From Strigamia acuminata (lineage: Eukaryota; Arthropoda; Chilopoda; Geophilomorpha; Linotaeniidae): a stretch of 64,000 bases of DNA. The stretch's first letter is position 1, and each line of letters opens with the position of its first letter. Under the pieces are notes generated by a model, which saw only the letters and a program-made list of their open reading frames with translations, ran no database searches and was not told where the DNA came from. The position numbers and the translations under genes were made by a program. Where the stretch lies: assembly GCA_949358305.1 (NCBI GenBank), contig OX442317.1, positions 1,612,001 to 1,676,000 of the forward strand, given 5' to 3'. Below are positions 11,435 to 24,921 of this stretch, one piece after another.

Positions 11435-14293
11435 ATATCTCACAATTGCTCGATGCAAATTCACATCCAAACACCACACGCCCGAGTGAAAAATTTTTTT
11501 TTCACGCAACTAATCCCCAGAAACAATATTAAACCAACTAATAAATTTCCGAGTTAAAACTCCATTTGTGCAATCAAAACTGCGCTCAGAAGCTGAATTA
11601 TTCAGTTCTGAGTTGAAATTCATGTTAAAGCATACCAGACCAAGCCTTTTAATTCCGCACGGTGGTTTTCAGCATCGCACACCGGCGGAAATCTTGATGT
11701 AAACAAAATTCGCAGAAGAGTGACAGAGACCTCTCCTTTCACTCGTTATGCGCAACACTTAGCTTCACCGCAGTGCACAACGGGTTAGCGCATTAAACAA
11801 CCCCAGAAAAAAAAATACCCCGCACATCATTTTTCATTTATTTAATTCAATTTTTTTTTTCTCCCTTCAAAAATTTCCATACCGTAAATGCTTATTCATA
11901 CTTGCATGCCTCGAATTTTCATTACAGCATTGAATACTATCATAAATAAAAGATGGAAAAAATAAAGATAAAAAGAAGAAAAAAACATTGCAGTTGTGTG
12001 ATCCACGAACCAGAATCATAAACAAGTGTGGTTTTTCCGACAAGTCGCCAACTGTATAAACACGTAGTTTAAGCCAATGTCTTCTTTTACTGCTTTCTCC
12101 ATAAATAACACACCACAATTTACACCTTTTCTACGCAAACCATTCGTCTCAACCCAGTTAACCAAGATTGAATGCATCGACTGGATTCGAACAAATGCTC
12201 CCTCGTCGTTCTAATTACCTCCCTCCATTATCCCGGCGAAAAACAAACATTTTTCAAACGTCCATTTAAATACTTCTCAATCACACTTCCCATCCGCAGC
12301 CCAATAAAATCAAAGTTTGGTGCAAAACGCTTGTAAACGTCAATATTCGCATCATTTCACTTGAAATAAATAGTTATGGAGTACAGACAGGTTCAACAAC
12401 GAGCCCACTCGGGCAAAATGGCAGACGTAAAATGCAATATTAAACCTGCACATCTCAAATCAAACGCACACTCTACACAACAGAAACCGATCGCTTCTGT
12501 CACTCCACATCATTCCTCATTTTCCCCCCAGAGTTTAACGGGAAAACTTTGTTTTATCAGTCGTCAAGTGCAACGTAAATGGCAGCCTGTGCGCGAATAG
12601 TAGCGACTTTTTGGATTTCACTGTTCGGTCTTCATCCGAGACCTTCGGAAAGATGATTAGAGAAGAACAGAGAGAGAGGAAACTTTTATGTATGAACAAA
12701 GCTCTAATATCCCCCGTCCCCGCCCCATTTTAATTTACCGTATTCTCATTTTCCCTTTCCACTTCCCCAACATGAACTTAGCAATTCCAGTGGCCTTGAA
12801 TGCAATAAGAAAAGAAAATTCACTCATTTCATCTCGAGACGGAATCCAAAATAAAAGAAAACTGGCATTTTTAATGCCGGAATAAAAAATTTAAATGACT
12901 CGAACAAAAAACAGAAAAAAAGTGCCCAAGAGCTTTCGCTAGTGCCTTTAGCGGTGGGGAAATTGCCGCGACACGTAAATGAAAGCCGTCGACGCATCGC
13001 GAGAGGCGGGCTCCGTAAAGTCCTTAAGTTCCGTCGCTGATGAACACAACCGGAAATTAGTCCCGCCACTCCAAACTTTGACATCGAGCAGTCGACAAAA
13101 AAAGACGCTGTGTTGACAAGCAGTTTAAAAAAATAAAAAAATAAAAAAAAAAATTTTCCTTTCCCGGATCCCCTCAAATTCATCAAAGGAACTCCAAACT
13201 TCCATTACCGCACGCGGAACCATCTGGAAGTGCCTAATTTACCGAAAGGAAATTTTTGCAACCGTATTAATACGCGACCTCTTCGTACCCCTTGTCTAAG
13301 CCATTTTATTTCCGCCACAGGTCGGCAGGGGTCGCCTGTCGCGGGCAGCAGGTTTGCTCAAGATTTGTTCTACACATATGAACAGCCAATGAATAATATT
13401 TCCTGATAACAGCCCCAATACCGCACCATTTGTCTCCGATTGAAATATGGCATCTCCATTCTCCATTCTCCACCAGCCCGTCTGACGTCATCATTCAGTA
13501 TTTGTCACGTTTCGCGCACCAGCGACATCTGTTAAAATGCCCTCCACAATCACCCATTAATCACATTGCGCAGCTAGGAAAACGAAAGAGAAATACCCGG
13601 CGACTTCACCACTAATGCGCAACAAGACATTTGGAAGAGAAATTCGCCCGCACGCTGGATAAGTAGGAAAAGGGAGCGAGAAAGAAAGAGAGTGGGGAGC
13701 AAAAGACGAGGCGTGGCGTTACCGTGCGCTTAGTGGATCCCTGGAGAGCCACAGCCCCAAAGACGGTCGTGCGTCAAGAGCAATCCCCGTAGACACTGCA
13801 TCTGTGCGCATCAGTCAAGAGGTCTAGCGAGGAGAGAGATTTTGACCTACGACAAGCAGAGCATGTGACCTATCTGCAAAGGCAAAGGGCTCTTGTTTCG
13901 AACAGAGCAAACCAGCATCTGCGACCTTTTAGCCTGCAAAAGAAAAAGCAAAATGAAATTCTTACCTTACGCCTCGCTCGTATTTCCACTTTTCTTCGCC
14001 TTCTAAACTATGGACGCAATTTCCTATTGATTACTTCGCTCACTCCGCACTATTGACATTTCCCAATACGTAATTACGACTAAATTGTCCAAGTTACAAC
14101 CAGATGGGGTCTTTATTGTTAGTCCGGCGCTCTGTTTTCAATGGGACTTAACCTTGAATTGCTTTTATCCGTCAACACCACCTGAGTCTGTCAATACAGA
14201 TAACAAAATCACAAGTTTACGCAGCGAACTTACAGAAGATGTGCTCCAAAACTGCCGTCAGAGGCAACCACGCATTAGCGATAACACTCTATA

Positions 14294-14677
14294 CTCGGAA
14301 CCAACGTAACTTTGACCTAATTCCAGCCGAATCACTGGTGTAGTGGCACAAAAAAGTAGCCCATAACATCAGAATTGTAATCTGACTAGACAAAACAACC
14401 AATAAAAAACTAAACCTTTGTTTACCTGCCAAAAAAAACCAACAAACTATGCTAACATTATTTGATTGATTAAAAAGGAAAAAGCTTATTTTAGCAAATA
14501 AAATAAATATTTTATTACCAAATAAATAAAATCCATCATTCTAGTCACTTTTTACACTGAAATTCATTGAAAAAAAAACAGAACTACTTTTCCGCGTGGT
14601 AGAGCACAGTCCACAGTTAGGCGTAATACCGCTTAACGAATTGGGAAATTGTTATAAAACGTTACATCGGTTCAGTG
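14294..14677. mobile_element. Diverged MITE copy, CTCTAAACC family
   Basis: The ends align with the inverted repeats of the element at 42639-42879 (CTCTAAACCRATACAACGTT family) but have mutated. Inside are the family's marker blocks CACTGGTGTAGTGGCACAAA and GTAGAGCACAGTCCACAGTT. TA flanks both ends, suggesting a TA target duplication as in Tc1/mariner-type elements. There is no coding capacity. Confidence 0.7.
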
Positions 14678-17600
14678 TATAGTGTTAAAATTAAAATCAC
14701 ACGGCGCACCTTTACTTCGTGTCAAAGTTTTGAAGTAGAACTACGACTACGTCAATTAGGACAATCCAACACCATTCAGTTTATCTCCAAGTCATGCCTC
14801 AGTCAAAAATTCTAATTCAAGACTTCATCATACATGAATAATTCTTCTTTTCCAGCGATAACAATGCCACGATGGAAAACTATTCCGATCAAGATATGCG
14901 GCACAGTTTCTAGTGTCCCCCACTGAATCTTTTTTTGTTGAGACGTTGGTTTGGCGATAATGCAAAGAAGACTCGAGAGAGTTTGTGGGGCATCACCAGG
15001 ACTCAAGTTCTGTACAGCACGGTGGTCTGTGGTCTGCGCACCTGAGCGGCAATCAGTACTTCAGTTCAATTCCCAGTCCTGGATTCCTCATCATCCAGAC
15101 TGCTTGCCTTTTTAAGTGCACCGAGGATTGCTCGATGCCAATTGCATTACGTCGAAAAGAAAACTAATTTTGTTTAATTTGTTAATTCCTCGTTTATTCC
15201 AATGATTCTTTCCACCAATTTTCACATCAAAATTACCCAAGAAAATTGCTGTTTTGTCTCCATTCGGTTTATTTCACTTCTTTATAGTCATTATTATGCT
15301 TTTGGTGATTAGATTAGATACAAAATGAGATATTTTTTGCGTTTGTATTATTAAAAGTGGATTTGTTAATTATCTTTCTTGCTGTTCGAGCATTACGTTG
15401 GTGCTACAATTACACTATCTGGGATTTTCACAGCAGTTTGATGCACAATCTGGCGTCACACAACTCTGTATATAGCCAAATAAAACCAACACAATCCTAA
15501 CAAAAAACTTATTTAGCAGCCAATGCCATCGTTTTATTTATGTTGTAACTCTGACCCCCTCTTCTCACTTGTAGAAGAAATTGCATTTTTTTTCAATATT
15601 GTTTATTGCCAACAAAAAAAGATATAACAGCTCACCTAAACCGAAAAATAAAAAGTACAAAACACGTGATAAAACGTCGAATAAATCACAAAAATAAAGA
15701 AATATTATAATTCCAATAGAGAAAGAAAAAAAGAATTCCACCAGCTGTGCATCTTAATCCCAATTTCTCACCCTTGAGTAACAAAATGTGTTCTGTCCAT
15801 ATTAAGCAAAATATTAATTTCTGCTTGAAATTCTTCATTAACCCGCCGCCCCCTGCCTCCCCCCTTCTTCCCAACTTAAAATTACATTGCTACACATTTG
15901 TTTCCACGGCCCCAACTCGGCCCATTTAATATTTTAATTATTTTTTAATTCAAAAAGTATCATATCTCAAAAACCCAAACCTCAAATAATTAAAAAACAA
16001 AAAATAAAAAAAAATAAAAAAAAATAATAATATTTGCATATCTTAATATCCTTAAATAAAACATAAACCACGGTGTTTCGTATCATAAAATAGCAAAAAA
16101 TCAATTAAACCGCTTCAAACAAAATCAATTTTCTAATTAATTTTGCATATTTAGCAAATTTTGCATATTTTAACTTTGCACACATCCAAACCCGCCCTCG
16201 AATTGAAGAAATATTAATAAAACGAATAATGATCACCCACTAATCTCGTTATAAATTGAAAACCCTGAAACTGCCAGCACCATTCATCTATCCGATATAA
16301 CACCATATCGCTGATTTATTGGCTCCACATGGATCTGCCTACTGTCGCCCGATAATCCATTTCTGCAATCACACTCGATGATTATTTCTGTATTTATTTG
16401 ACATTAATCACAGGTTCACGGGCAATTCCGTAATAAATGATGGCAAGCTACTCACAAGATCATTCTATCCTGGTCGATGTGGATCAAGTGCCCTCTCCTC
16501 TCCCATCAAACGGCTACTTCAACATGTCCACAAACACGACAAGAGACTCCTCTGCTTCCAGCCAAACTGCATTTCGTTCAAACAAACCCGTAATCAAAGC
16601 GCCGTGATATGTTTGATTCGATCAAACACGAAATGACACAACCGCGCACTCGAGGGCCAATTGACAGTAACAATATCCAAAAGGAATGGAACGACGCACC
16701 TAATTTGCTCTCCAATCCCATTAAAAACTCCCTGGTCTGTCGTAAACATTTCCCTTTAACCTTAAACATTGCTGATTACTGCAAAAACATTATAATTTCC
16801 TTAATTAAACCTGCGCTTAAACCGTTTCGTTCGAATTTCCAAATCAAGCACTCGGCTCGAACTCTTGCATTCAGATAAGTGATGCCATTTTTCTTTGTGG
16901 AGCCACCAAAAGAAGAAGAAAAGAAATTTTTTTTCCCACCTCGGTGTGGATTCAATTCAACTTGGATATTTTATTCAGATTACGACGCTGATGTTTATCG
17001 GCACTGTTGGGTGCACACAAAATGATTTCCAAGTTGCCTCGGTGCCATTATCGACAGTGATGCCCTCGCGCCAGGCCTAGATGCTCAGTTAACCGACTTC
17101 TAATACGCAACCACTGTAAATCCAGTGCTCTGTCAACTGCAAATCCCAATTAAAGGGAACGTCAGCCACGAATAAAAAGTTAGAACTTTATTCATTGCTT
17201 CTGAAATCATCACAAATGACAAAATTATATTGTTTAATCCCAATTGATTGCGAAAGGGATTAAGCGACGCTAACTTTTACTTATTTATGGTGTTTTTTCC
17301 CTGCGATTGCTACGATTTTTTATTTTTATAAACGCAATACTCTGAAATTTATACACTGTATTCAGCTTAACGAAGAGGTCTCATTGTCTGTACTTGTCAC
17401 ACAATTCCACAATCACACGGGCCAATGCAAATGAAATATTTAGCCAACACTAGATGAGAAAAATTCGACAAAAACAAAACAAAAAAAAAAACTGAAGAGG
17501 ACGGAAGCTTTATGAATAAATCGCCTTAGAAATGGCAAAAAAATGGATAAGTCTAAATCTACAAGTAATACCATGGGAGGACGTCGACTTACGAACAAAC

Positions 17601-17817
17601 AACATATTTTGTGTGATTCTTGGATGTTTAACTTCCTGTATGAATTTCATTAATATTTAGAGATGAATAATACCGGTCTGCAAAGAAAGCGATCTGCCTC
17701 TTTCAATTTGCAAGAATCACAACGGGACAATTTCATAAACTGTTGGAGCAATCAGATACTGGTGAGTCTGATTTTGAAGGAGTTGAACAGCTCGACTACA
17801 CAGTTTTCACCCGGTGT

Positions 17818-18114
17818 CTTCATGCCAAATCCAAACTGCGCCTCCCACACTGCGTATGCAATTAGCACAGCGATTGTCAAGTTTGTTGCACACAAAGAAA
17901 ATAAAACAACAATATTTCGGTACCAAGCTCTAAATTACTTTTGCTAATGAGTTTACTGTTGATTACTTACTTTATTTTAGCATTATTAGGCCTAATACTA
18001 GGCTAAACACTGGAATTAGGAAATCAACTGCGCAGATTGAGATGCGCAGTACAAACTGATTTTATTTTAGGTTGATTTGATTGTTTTAATAAAACAATCA
18101 AATCAACCTAAAAT
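17818..18114. repeat. Inverted-repeat element with partial copy near 56.45 kb
   Basis: ATGCCAAATCCAAACTGCGC at the left is mirrored by GATGCGCAGTACAAACTG near 18036. TTTAGCATTATTAGGCCTAA at about 17972-17991 recurs inverted at 56493-56540, and the left block recurs directly near 56443. The right part is the perfect hairpin 18064-18114. This is probably a foldback-type repeat. Confidence 0.5.
18064..18114. repeat. Perfect 25-base hairpin
   Basis: The left arm 18064-18088 (ATTTTAGGTTGATTTGATTG and five more bases) is the exact reverse complement of 18090-18114, with one base between. No mismatches are seen. Confidence 0.9.
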
Positions 18115-18971
18115 GAAATAAATAAAATAAAAAACAAAAAACAAAAATTCTTCGCGTTTTCAGATAATCCTTGATAAAACGTGACATCAACTGCAAAGGC
18201 AACCTCAAATTGGCTAATTGCCAAGTCGAATTTCCCCCCTTCTTTCAACGATTTAATCTCGCGTGATTAGCGGGACTGTATGTGAGAATTAACTAACCGT
18301 GGTCCGAGTAATAAATTACTAAATGACCCAACTGTGAAGCAAAACACGAACAGCCTGAAACTAAAAAATAAATAAATAAATCTTCCCAATATCCTTTCCT
18401 TCGCAACAACTACCATCATTTATCTTTCTCAATCACTCCAGAAAGACTACAAGAGAAGAAGAGAAAAAAAAAACTATCAACGCACAAATACATTACTTCT
18501 ACACTCTAACACCCCAATTTCGTCGTTGAATCCCTCCCAAAGAACCAGGGTCACTTCATTTCCTGCGTGACCATCATCAAGGAAATTCTCCCGGATGCGG
18601 TGCGTTTTCATCTCCAAAAGAGCGTCTATTGCACTCCATTTTGCGTATTGCACCTACCGCTCACCGCGCGCAACTTCATAACGAGTTTTGTGTATTGTGG
18701 ATACAATTCCGAAATGAATCTTTAAAACAGGAGAAAATTAAAGTCGAGATAAAAATTCCTTCCGACGACAAAACAGTGATAGGGACATCTTTTAGTGTCT
18801 ATCAGAAACTCAATTAAAATAACAAAACTTCCTTCGCGAGCGGCATCCGTTGTCACGGCAACGCTTATCTCTCTGGGAGAATAAAAGTATATACTGTCAA
18901 AAATTGCAATCAAATGTGTAAAAATCAGCAACTGGTTGAAAACGGATTAAAAGCTAGCAAATATGGGTTTT

Positions 18972-19075
18972 GAAACGTGCAAAAACGGTTTAAAAAGGTG
19001 AGAAACGTGCTAAAACGGCTTAAAAAGTGTAGAAACGTGCAAAAAATGGTTTAAAAAGTGTAGAAACGGCACAAA
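18972..19075 (+). repeat. 30-base tandem repeat
   Basis: The motif GAAACGTGCAAAAACGGTTT begins at 18972, 19002, 19032 and 19063, each followed by a TAAAAAGTGTA-like tail. Three full diverged copies and a partial one are visible, with degraded units on either side. Confidence 0.85.
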
Positions 19076-20653
19076 AAAATTGCAATCAGATATGAAAACG
19101 TACAAAAACGGTAAAAACAAAAAAAATATTCCTATTTTCGGCGGAACAAAAATTTGAAGTCGGATTAAAATTTAGCGAAACAGACATAAATTGTCATTAC
19201 TCAGCGTTTTCACGCAGCACATAGTGTGATGCCCAACTGAAATACGCACAAATGTTGCACGAAAACTCCAATAATTAAAAAAAATTGAAAAAAAAGAAGT
19301 GAAGCCTACCTGAAGCCACCCATTAATAAAAGTTCCATTTAAAAAGAAATACAGAATACAGTATTTGAAAGAGAAAAAAAAAACAATCCTTTAAAAGGAC
19401 ATGTTCTCCATCTAATCAGATGACTCGTTGCCCGGAAAAAAAATCTGAACAAACAGAATCGGTAAAAAAGAAAGGCCAAAGCGATTGGCAGCTGAATCTC
19501 CACTAAGCTTATCACAAAGAAGGATAGAGATAACGAATAGAGGATGAAAAAAGGGAAGGGAAAATGGGAAGAAAGAGGAAAAAGGAAGGTAAAGAAAACA
19601 CAAAAACGAGAGTTCTTGCAACTGTCTGATGACAGGTTCCTTCTGCATGTGCAAATATTGATCCACGCAAAATCAATAAAAACCCGTCTCGGGTCTTATG
19701 TGGGTCAAGAATTTAGACAAGGTATAGCAATATAATTCCTTTCCTCCCCAGTTTCAATTGGATTAAACTCCCTCGGCCACATAAAACTACAAAGTGCTGA
19801 TTTTTCATTTTTCTCTTTTTCTCTTCTTTTCTCTTCTCTCCTCTCTCCTTAAAATTTAATTTTGTTTTTCTTCGTGTCTTGATAAATTCTTTAACTTAAA
19901 AAAAAAAAAAAAATCCAAAACCCAAATCCAGGCCACAACATTTGAAAAAATAAAACAAATCCTGAATGAAATCTCTATCATGAAAAACATCTTTAGAAAA
20001 CGTACAAAAACCCCAGCCCCATATTTCAATTTACCTTTCAGAGGATATATCCAATGCCATGTAGATTCCGTTGGCCCAGATTGCATAATTCTAGGAAATG
20101 AAACTGTATCGGTCAAAACTAAAGCTGAGCCACACAAAAAGGAAAAAAAAGAAAAAAAGAAAACCTTTTTCATCACTGCAAGATCAGATTGGCTAGTGCA
20201 AATTCATAGAGAAAAACAACTCAAAACAATTGAAGGTGAAATAAACATTTCATCATCACACGCATCCCCAAACGGTCAAAGAAATTGAATTGTCTGCATA
20301 AACCTCAAAGTGGCAAGCGTCGCTCGACCGCTCGACCAATACCATCGTATTGGTCGCCCTGTGCGTCTATCACCGAGAGAAACCCGCGGTGGTAAAAATC
20401 CGCAACCAATTCCACTCTAATGAATAATTTCAATCATTTATCGACCATTCGCGACAAATTTATGCTCGCTATTGCCGAAACATGTGCAATGGAATACAAT
20501 ATTATAATGAAAGAAATATGCAGTGCAGTGCTTAACCGAGGGGCAAATTCAAAGTAAACGTCGTGGTTGCTAGAATAAATATGGAAAACTTGGCATACTT
20601 GACAGGAGGCATTTCAAAACTAGATATAATCGAACGAAGTTTCCTTCACTCAC

Positions 20654-20688
20654 CACTATGTATTGTGGAATGCTTTTCTCAAGCGCCA
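20654..20688 (-). other. Candidate antisense micro-exon, 35 bases
   Basis: The minus-strand acceptor is AGGTTTTACAG and the donor AGTG|GTGAGT. The only open frame enters with two bases and reads ALEKSIPQYIV, ending in phase 0, which fits entry into 10215-10266. The segment is very short, so chance is a serious alternative. Confidence 0.15.
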
Positions 20689-20965
20689 CTGTAAAACCTA
20701 TTCAAAACTGCCACCGTTCATTACGTTAAATACAAAAAAATGCCATTTTTGTCGCGAGAATACGGTATTCTTGCTCCCTCAGGTGCGGCTCTTATTCGAG
20801 TGCGGCTCTTAATCAAAGAAATACAATAATTCCACTGGTTTTTCTTCCATTATATTGTCCATTTCAATTGACACCGTCTTCAAGTCTGTTTACAAAAACT
20901 TGGGATACAATAACTGATTACGTGATCCTTTTCAATCAATAAAGAAAAGCTCAAGTTCAAGCTCA

Positions 20966-21339
20966 CTATACAACGTTGTCCTATTTTTCAATTGGTTGAG
21001 CCAGATTACGCCTAACTGTGGACTGTGCTCTACTATGCAGAAAAGTAGTTGTTCCATTTTCAATAAATTTCAGTGTAAAAAGTGATTAGAATAATGGATT
21101 TTATTTAATTGGTAATAAAATGTGTATTTTATTTGCTAAAATAAGTTTTTTTTCCTTTTAATCAATCAAACAATGTTAGCATAGGTTGTTGGTTTCTTTT
21201 GGCAGGTGAACAAAGGTTTAGTTTTGTATTGGTTGTTTTGCCTAGTTAGATAACAATTCTGGTGTTATGGGCTACTTTTTTGTGCCACTACACCAGTGAT
21301 ACAGCTGGAATTAGGACAGCGTTGTATCGAAACACAGTA
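20966..21339. mobile_element. MITE copy, CTCTAAACC family
   Basis: The left end is TATACAACGTTGTCCTATTT and the right end AGGACAGCGTTGTATCGAAA, an inverted pair. Inner blocks GCCTAACTGTGGACTGTGCT and GTGCCACTACACCAGTGATA match the family in the opposite orientation to 14294-14677. It is non-autonomous. Confidence 0.75.
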
Positions 21340-24044
21340 TAGTTCAAACTGTTAATAATATTGACAATATTATTTAGCCAGCGACAAAGCACACTTCTTC
21401 CTACATGGGTTTCTTTATTCAGACTAAAGCCTAGTACTCATAAGCTTTCAAAGTCTAAATATTTTTACAGTCTTAATTTTTCAACAGCACCATTTCAAGC
21501 GGAATATTTTATCCTCTTATTATTCAGAGTCTGTTAAATTTGTGGTACTCATGAAATTGTCACCAGAAAGTTTCCGTACTCTTAAACTGTGCGATTAATT
21601 GTTGCTTGTTTTGCAAATGGGTGGCAATGGCAATGGCAATGAAGCTTTATCCGACTTATCTGAGGCTGAAGATGACTATGAAGATGTTTGTTTGGGTTTA
21701 ATACTGCTGTCGGTGGTGTGTGTATATTATCATGTGCAGAAATTAGAAAAACAAACAACGTGTTAAATTGTAGTAGTTGGGTGTCTTTGTTTGCAACCGG
21801 TTGTGACCAGTTGCAAATTTTAGATGAAAAACAAGGGAATTCTGGGTAAACAAAATTTATTCAGAGTCTGAAACAATTAAATTTTTCCGTGAATTCGTTT
21901 CCACGTGCAAGGGTGATTCAGAGTCTAAACAATATTTTTATGAGTACCACCCTTGGCAGGAAACTTAAGACTTTGATTCCTATTACCGTTCCAGAATGGT
22001 GTAATGAGTACTAGGCTTAAGAGTAAAAGCTGATCCATAGGGGAGTAATACGATACTAAGAGTAGACTAAGCAAACAACACTTACAGGGAAAATTATATC
22101 ACTCGGATGCTTTTCTTGTGAGCTAGAGACTTCAAGATTATTATAAGCTTATTTCTTAGTCACCATTTTGACTAGATTAGTCATTATTGGGGGAAGCAAT
22201 ACCTCAACCAACTCCATTCCAGTGGTCATTAAGCAATGGACGGCGCATCATCGCATGCGTGTGCAGAACAAAAGAACGCATCAGAGTGATAAATTTTACA
22301 GACATAAAAATGGCATTTCAAACTCTGTACAATGATTTTAGTTTCAAATAACAATGTGAATTCGTTACAGAGTAATTACATTTTCAAAATCGTCAGGTCT
22401 CTCCGCCTCACCCTGTATATTGCCACATAAACATTATACCAACACTAACTTATCCATACACAGTAGATTTCTCTTTCCATGTTATAGTATAGGAAATTTA
22501 TTAGTACAAGTTATAAATCGAGTATACCGCTTTAGGTTTCGAAATAGTAGGATACAGAAATCTCATGATAGCACAAAATGGATGGATATTTTAAATATTT
22601 AAAACGCGGCCCTTTTATTCATCTATTTCTTTTTCTTTTTTTTTTAAAGATTCATCAATGACTGCAATTTTTCTTTTCAATCCCATTTCCACAATTTGTT
22701 CACTGTGCTATTCCAACAAAATGGGATGATTCATCATCCCCCTCTGATAATATTGGGCCGCCTCATTCCACATGAGTATTACAAAACGCCATAATTTCCG
22801 CCCTGCAACTCTTCTTTCTATACAACATTCTCAATCTTATGCTGTTATTCTTCGCGGTTCGTCAACCCAATTACAAAAGATCAGAGCTTATAGCTACCGC
22901 CTTTTATCAGTTCTTAGAAAGAATGAAAGAAAGGCGCACTCCCAGCTCATCAATTGCAAACAGACACAGACACACTCAACACATTTTTTTTGCATATAAA
23001 AGAAAATCAAAATTGTTTCCTTTTCCCAACTACCCATTATGTGTAAAATCTAAATGATTTTTCGTTTATTTTATAGCAATTATGTGTTTTATTTCGATTA
23101 AGTGTTTTAATTCGATCCGTGTGTTTTTTAGATTGAGTTTTGCCATTTGTTTCATTGTATATTGCTCAAGGGCCGTTTTCAGTGCCCTCTTGTATGCAAA
23201 TTGTGCGCCACCAAGGTCCCTGCTGACCGGAAGTGGACCCCGAATATGTTAGAATTTCATGTAAATCCGCGTGCTTGAGAATGAAGTAATATTGTTATGT
23301 TATTTTAACCATCGCTTTTTCACTTGCGACAAAACCCATCGCTGCGACGCCGGATTCATTTGTAAATCGCTAATCTGCAAGCAGCGCACACACCAAGTAA
23401 TTTCTGCCTTTCCACTTACCAATCTAAGTCCTATTCTTTCATAACACTTGTAAACTTGAAAACAATAGCATTAAATCTTTTCTATTTTGGAGACAAAGGT
23501 AAAAAAAATAAAATAAAGAAATTAATTCTATCCAATCTGGACCCAGGGAATTAGAATTAATCCTGATTACTTTCTTGTCTTTTCAACATTAGCTTCTGTG
23601 TAAAGTAAGACATTTAATCACACCAAAAGAAAAAAATACAAAAATACAAAAATGAAAATACGGAGTAATTTTCTAAGATACAAAAATTACAGCTATAATT
23701 CAGGAAGCTTAATGATATTTAATTGATAAAAAATAAAACCGAACTATTTCAGTCAAAGCTGTTTTATCTGGCAAAGTCAGGACCAGAGGGTTGGCGGATA
23801 ATATTTTCCAGACAATAGAGCTTTATACCTACGTATAACAACTAATCACGAAAGACTTGTTGTGGAAACTTGCTATCCATCATCGCACTGTCCAAATATG
23901 GCATATTAGTGCACCAAGATAAGTAACAACAAGACATTTTTCACTCTTAGCGAAAGATTTCAGTTAATCCAATAATGCTGAATTGTATCATGTTGTATTT
24001 TTGACGCTTAGCATGGTCATGACCCTTTAGACTGAATACCCAAG

Positions 24045-24500
24045 AGAGGTATTAAGCCATGCAAGCCACGATGTTGGGACGACTTTCTTGAGAACACAAC
24101 CTTGCATTTGCACACAGAACTGGAAAAACCACAGAAAACCCCGTTGGTGGCAGATCCCATATGGTTGAAAAATATATTTTAAAATATATTGCTTTTCACT
24201 TAATGTATTCCAAAATGTATAGCATTAGGCAGAATTAAGTCTATTATTCGTACATTAAATAATGCATCTCATAACACATGTTACAAAATGTACTCTCGTG
24301 AAACCCAACGCATTTCAAAAAACATTGAAATACATTTTTATATAATTTCAATGTATTTTTGAACCATACGAGATGTTCTTGCCACAGCAACAGTACTAGC
24401 ATGAGTAACTACTCAAGACCTAGCAGGTCACCTGTACAAATACTGATTAGGCCCAATGCTGCTTAACTTCCGTGTTTGAATGAAAACAGGTGGCCATTCC
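24045..24500 (-). mobile_element. 5S-rRNA-like SINE copy, split by a nested palindromic element
   Basis: The left part (to about 24162) holds CCTTGCATTTGCACACAGAA and CACAGAAAACCCCGTTGG, shared with the copies near 27.88 and 36.09 kb. The right part, 24424-24480, reads CAGGTCACCTGTACAAATAC, then TGATTAGGCCCAATGCTGCT and TAACTTCCG. This closely follows the reverse complement of the 5S rRNA internal promoter region. The two halves are separated by the palindromic element 24163-24365. Confidence 0.65.
24163..24365. repeat. Palindromic repeat inserted in a SINE
   Basis: The ends GGTTGAAAAATATATTTT and AATGTATTTTTGAACC are inverted repeats. The interior TATTCGTACATTAAATAATG is shared with the copies at 9981-10127 and 32531-32818. 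Its position inside the SINE dates it as the younger of the two insertions. Confidence 0.65.
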
Positions 24501-24680
24501 TATCTAAATAAAAACAGCTGGTTGGTCTGTATTAAGTCAACAAGTCAGACACAGGACCTCGTCAATCCATCAAAATGACATCGAATCAAGTACATTCTAA
24601 AGTAATAACGAAATGACACGTCTCTTTCTAAACAAGATATGATCCTGTGGCTTCATCATGTCACATTAAAACAGATACAC

Positions 24681-24921
24681 TGTGTTTTACCCATTAAGAG
24701 TCGCTCTCTAATAGTAGTCCCGGTTGAGACACCAAGAATACCGTATTTTTGCAAAAGTAAAGTATTGTTTCCATATTTAACCTAACGAATGAAGAACGTT
24801 CGGGACATTCAGACTTCGTTACATTAAACAAATGTAACAAACGAAAAACCAAAGTTGTAATTGCTGACAAAAATGGCAGTTTTGTATAAGAGCCGTGGCT
24901 CTTAATCGATAAAATACGATA
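24681..24921. mobile_element. Inverted-repeat element, TTACCGATTAAGAGTCGC family
   Basis: The left end TTACCCATTAAGAGTCGC pairs with the right end CTCTTAATCGATAAAATACG. The interior, including TACATTAAACAAATGTAAC-like and GCTGACAAAAATGGCAGTTT blocks, is shared with 41254-41509. The ends are shared with 50634-50923. No protein frame of note. Confidence 0.7.

Larger units (their letters stand above)
10127..20650. other. Intron 1, part 2: description of non-coding content
   Basis: A/T-rich intronic DNA includes a small candidate antisense exon (10215-10266), an NRF1-like GCATGCGCAG near 10595 and a poly-A run near 11403-11432. It also has a MITE copy (14294-14677), a repeat with a 25-base palindrome (17818-18114), a 30-base tandem array (18972-19075) and purine-rich tracts near 19540-19600. 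No plus-strand nAChR exon or other convincing gene was found. Confidence 0.6.

Noticed and set aside
12175-12200. TTCGAATCC-like tRNA T-arm on the minus strand
   Set aside because: No matching acceptor stem, D arm or anticodon arm could be folded around it.
12824-13186. 120-codon minus-strand frame
   Set aside because: Rich in Phe and Lys from poly-A/T tracts at both ends, with a short GC-richer middle; composition explains it.
13860-13938. Minus-strand segment after a strong acceptor TTTTTCTTTTGCAG
   Set aside because: No usable donor before the stop codon, so only a terminal exon would work, and nothing connects to it in phase with confidence.
14812-15006. Minus-strand frame including VPHILIGIVFHRGIVIAGKE
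   Set aside because: Looks protein-like for some 30 residues, but no recognisable family, no splice support and no second copy.
17663-17762. Possible plus-strand exon MNNTGLQRKRSASFNL ending in GTGAGT
   Set aside because: The donor is good, but the acceptor (TTAATATTTAG) is weak, there is no continuing exon, and it sits beside a repeat element.
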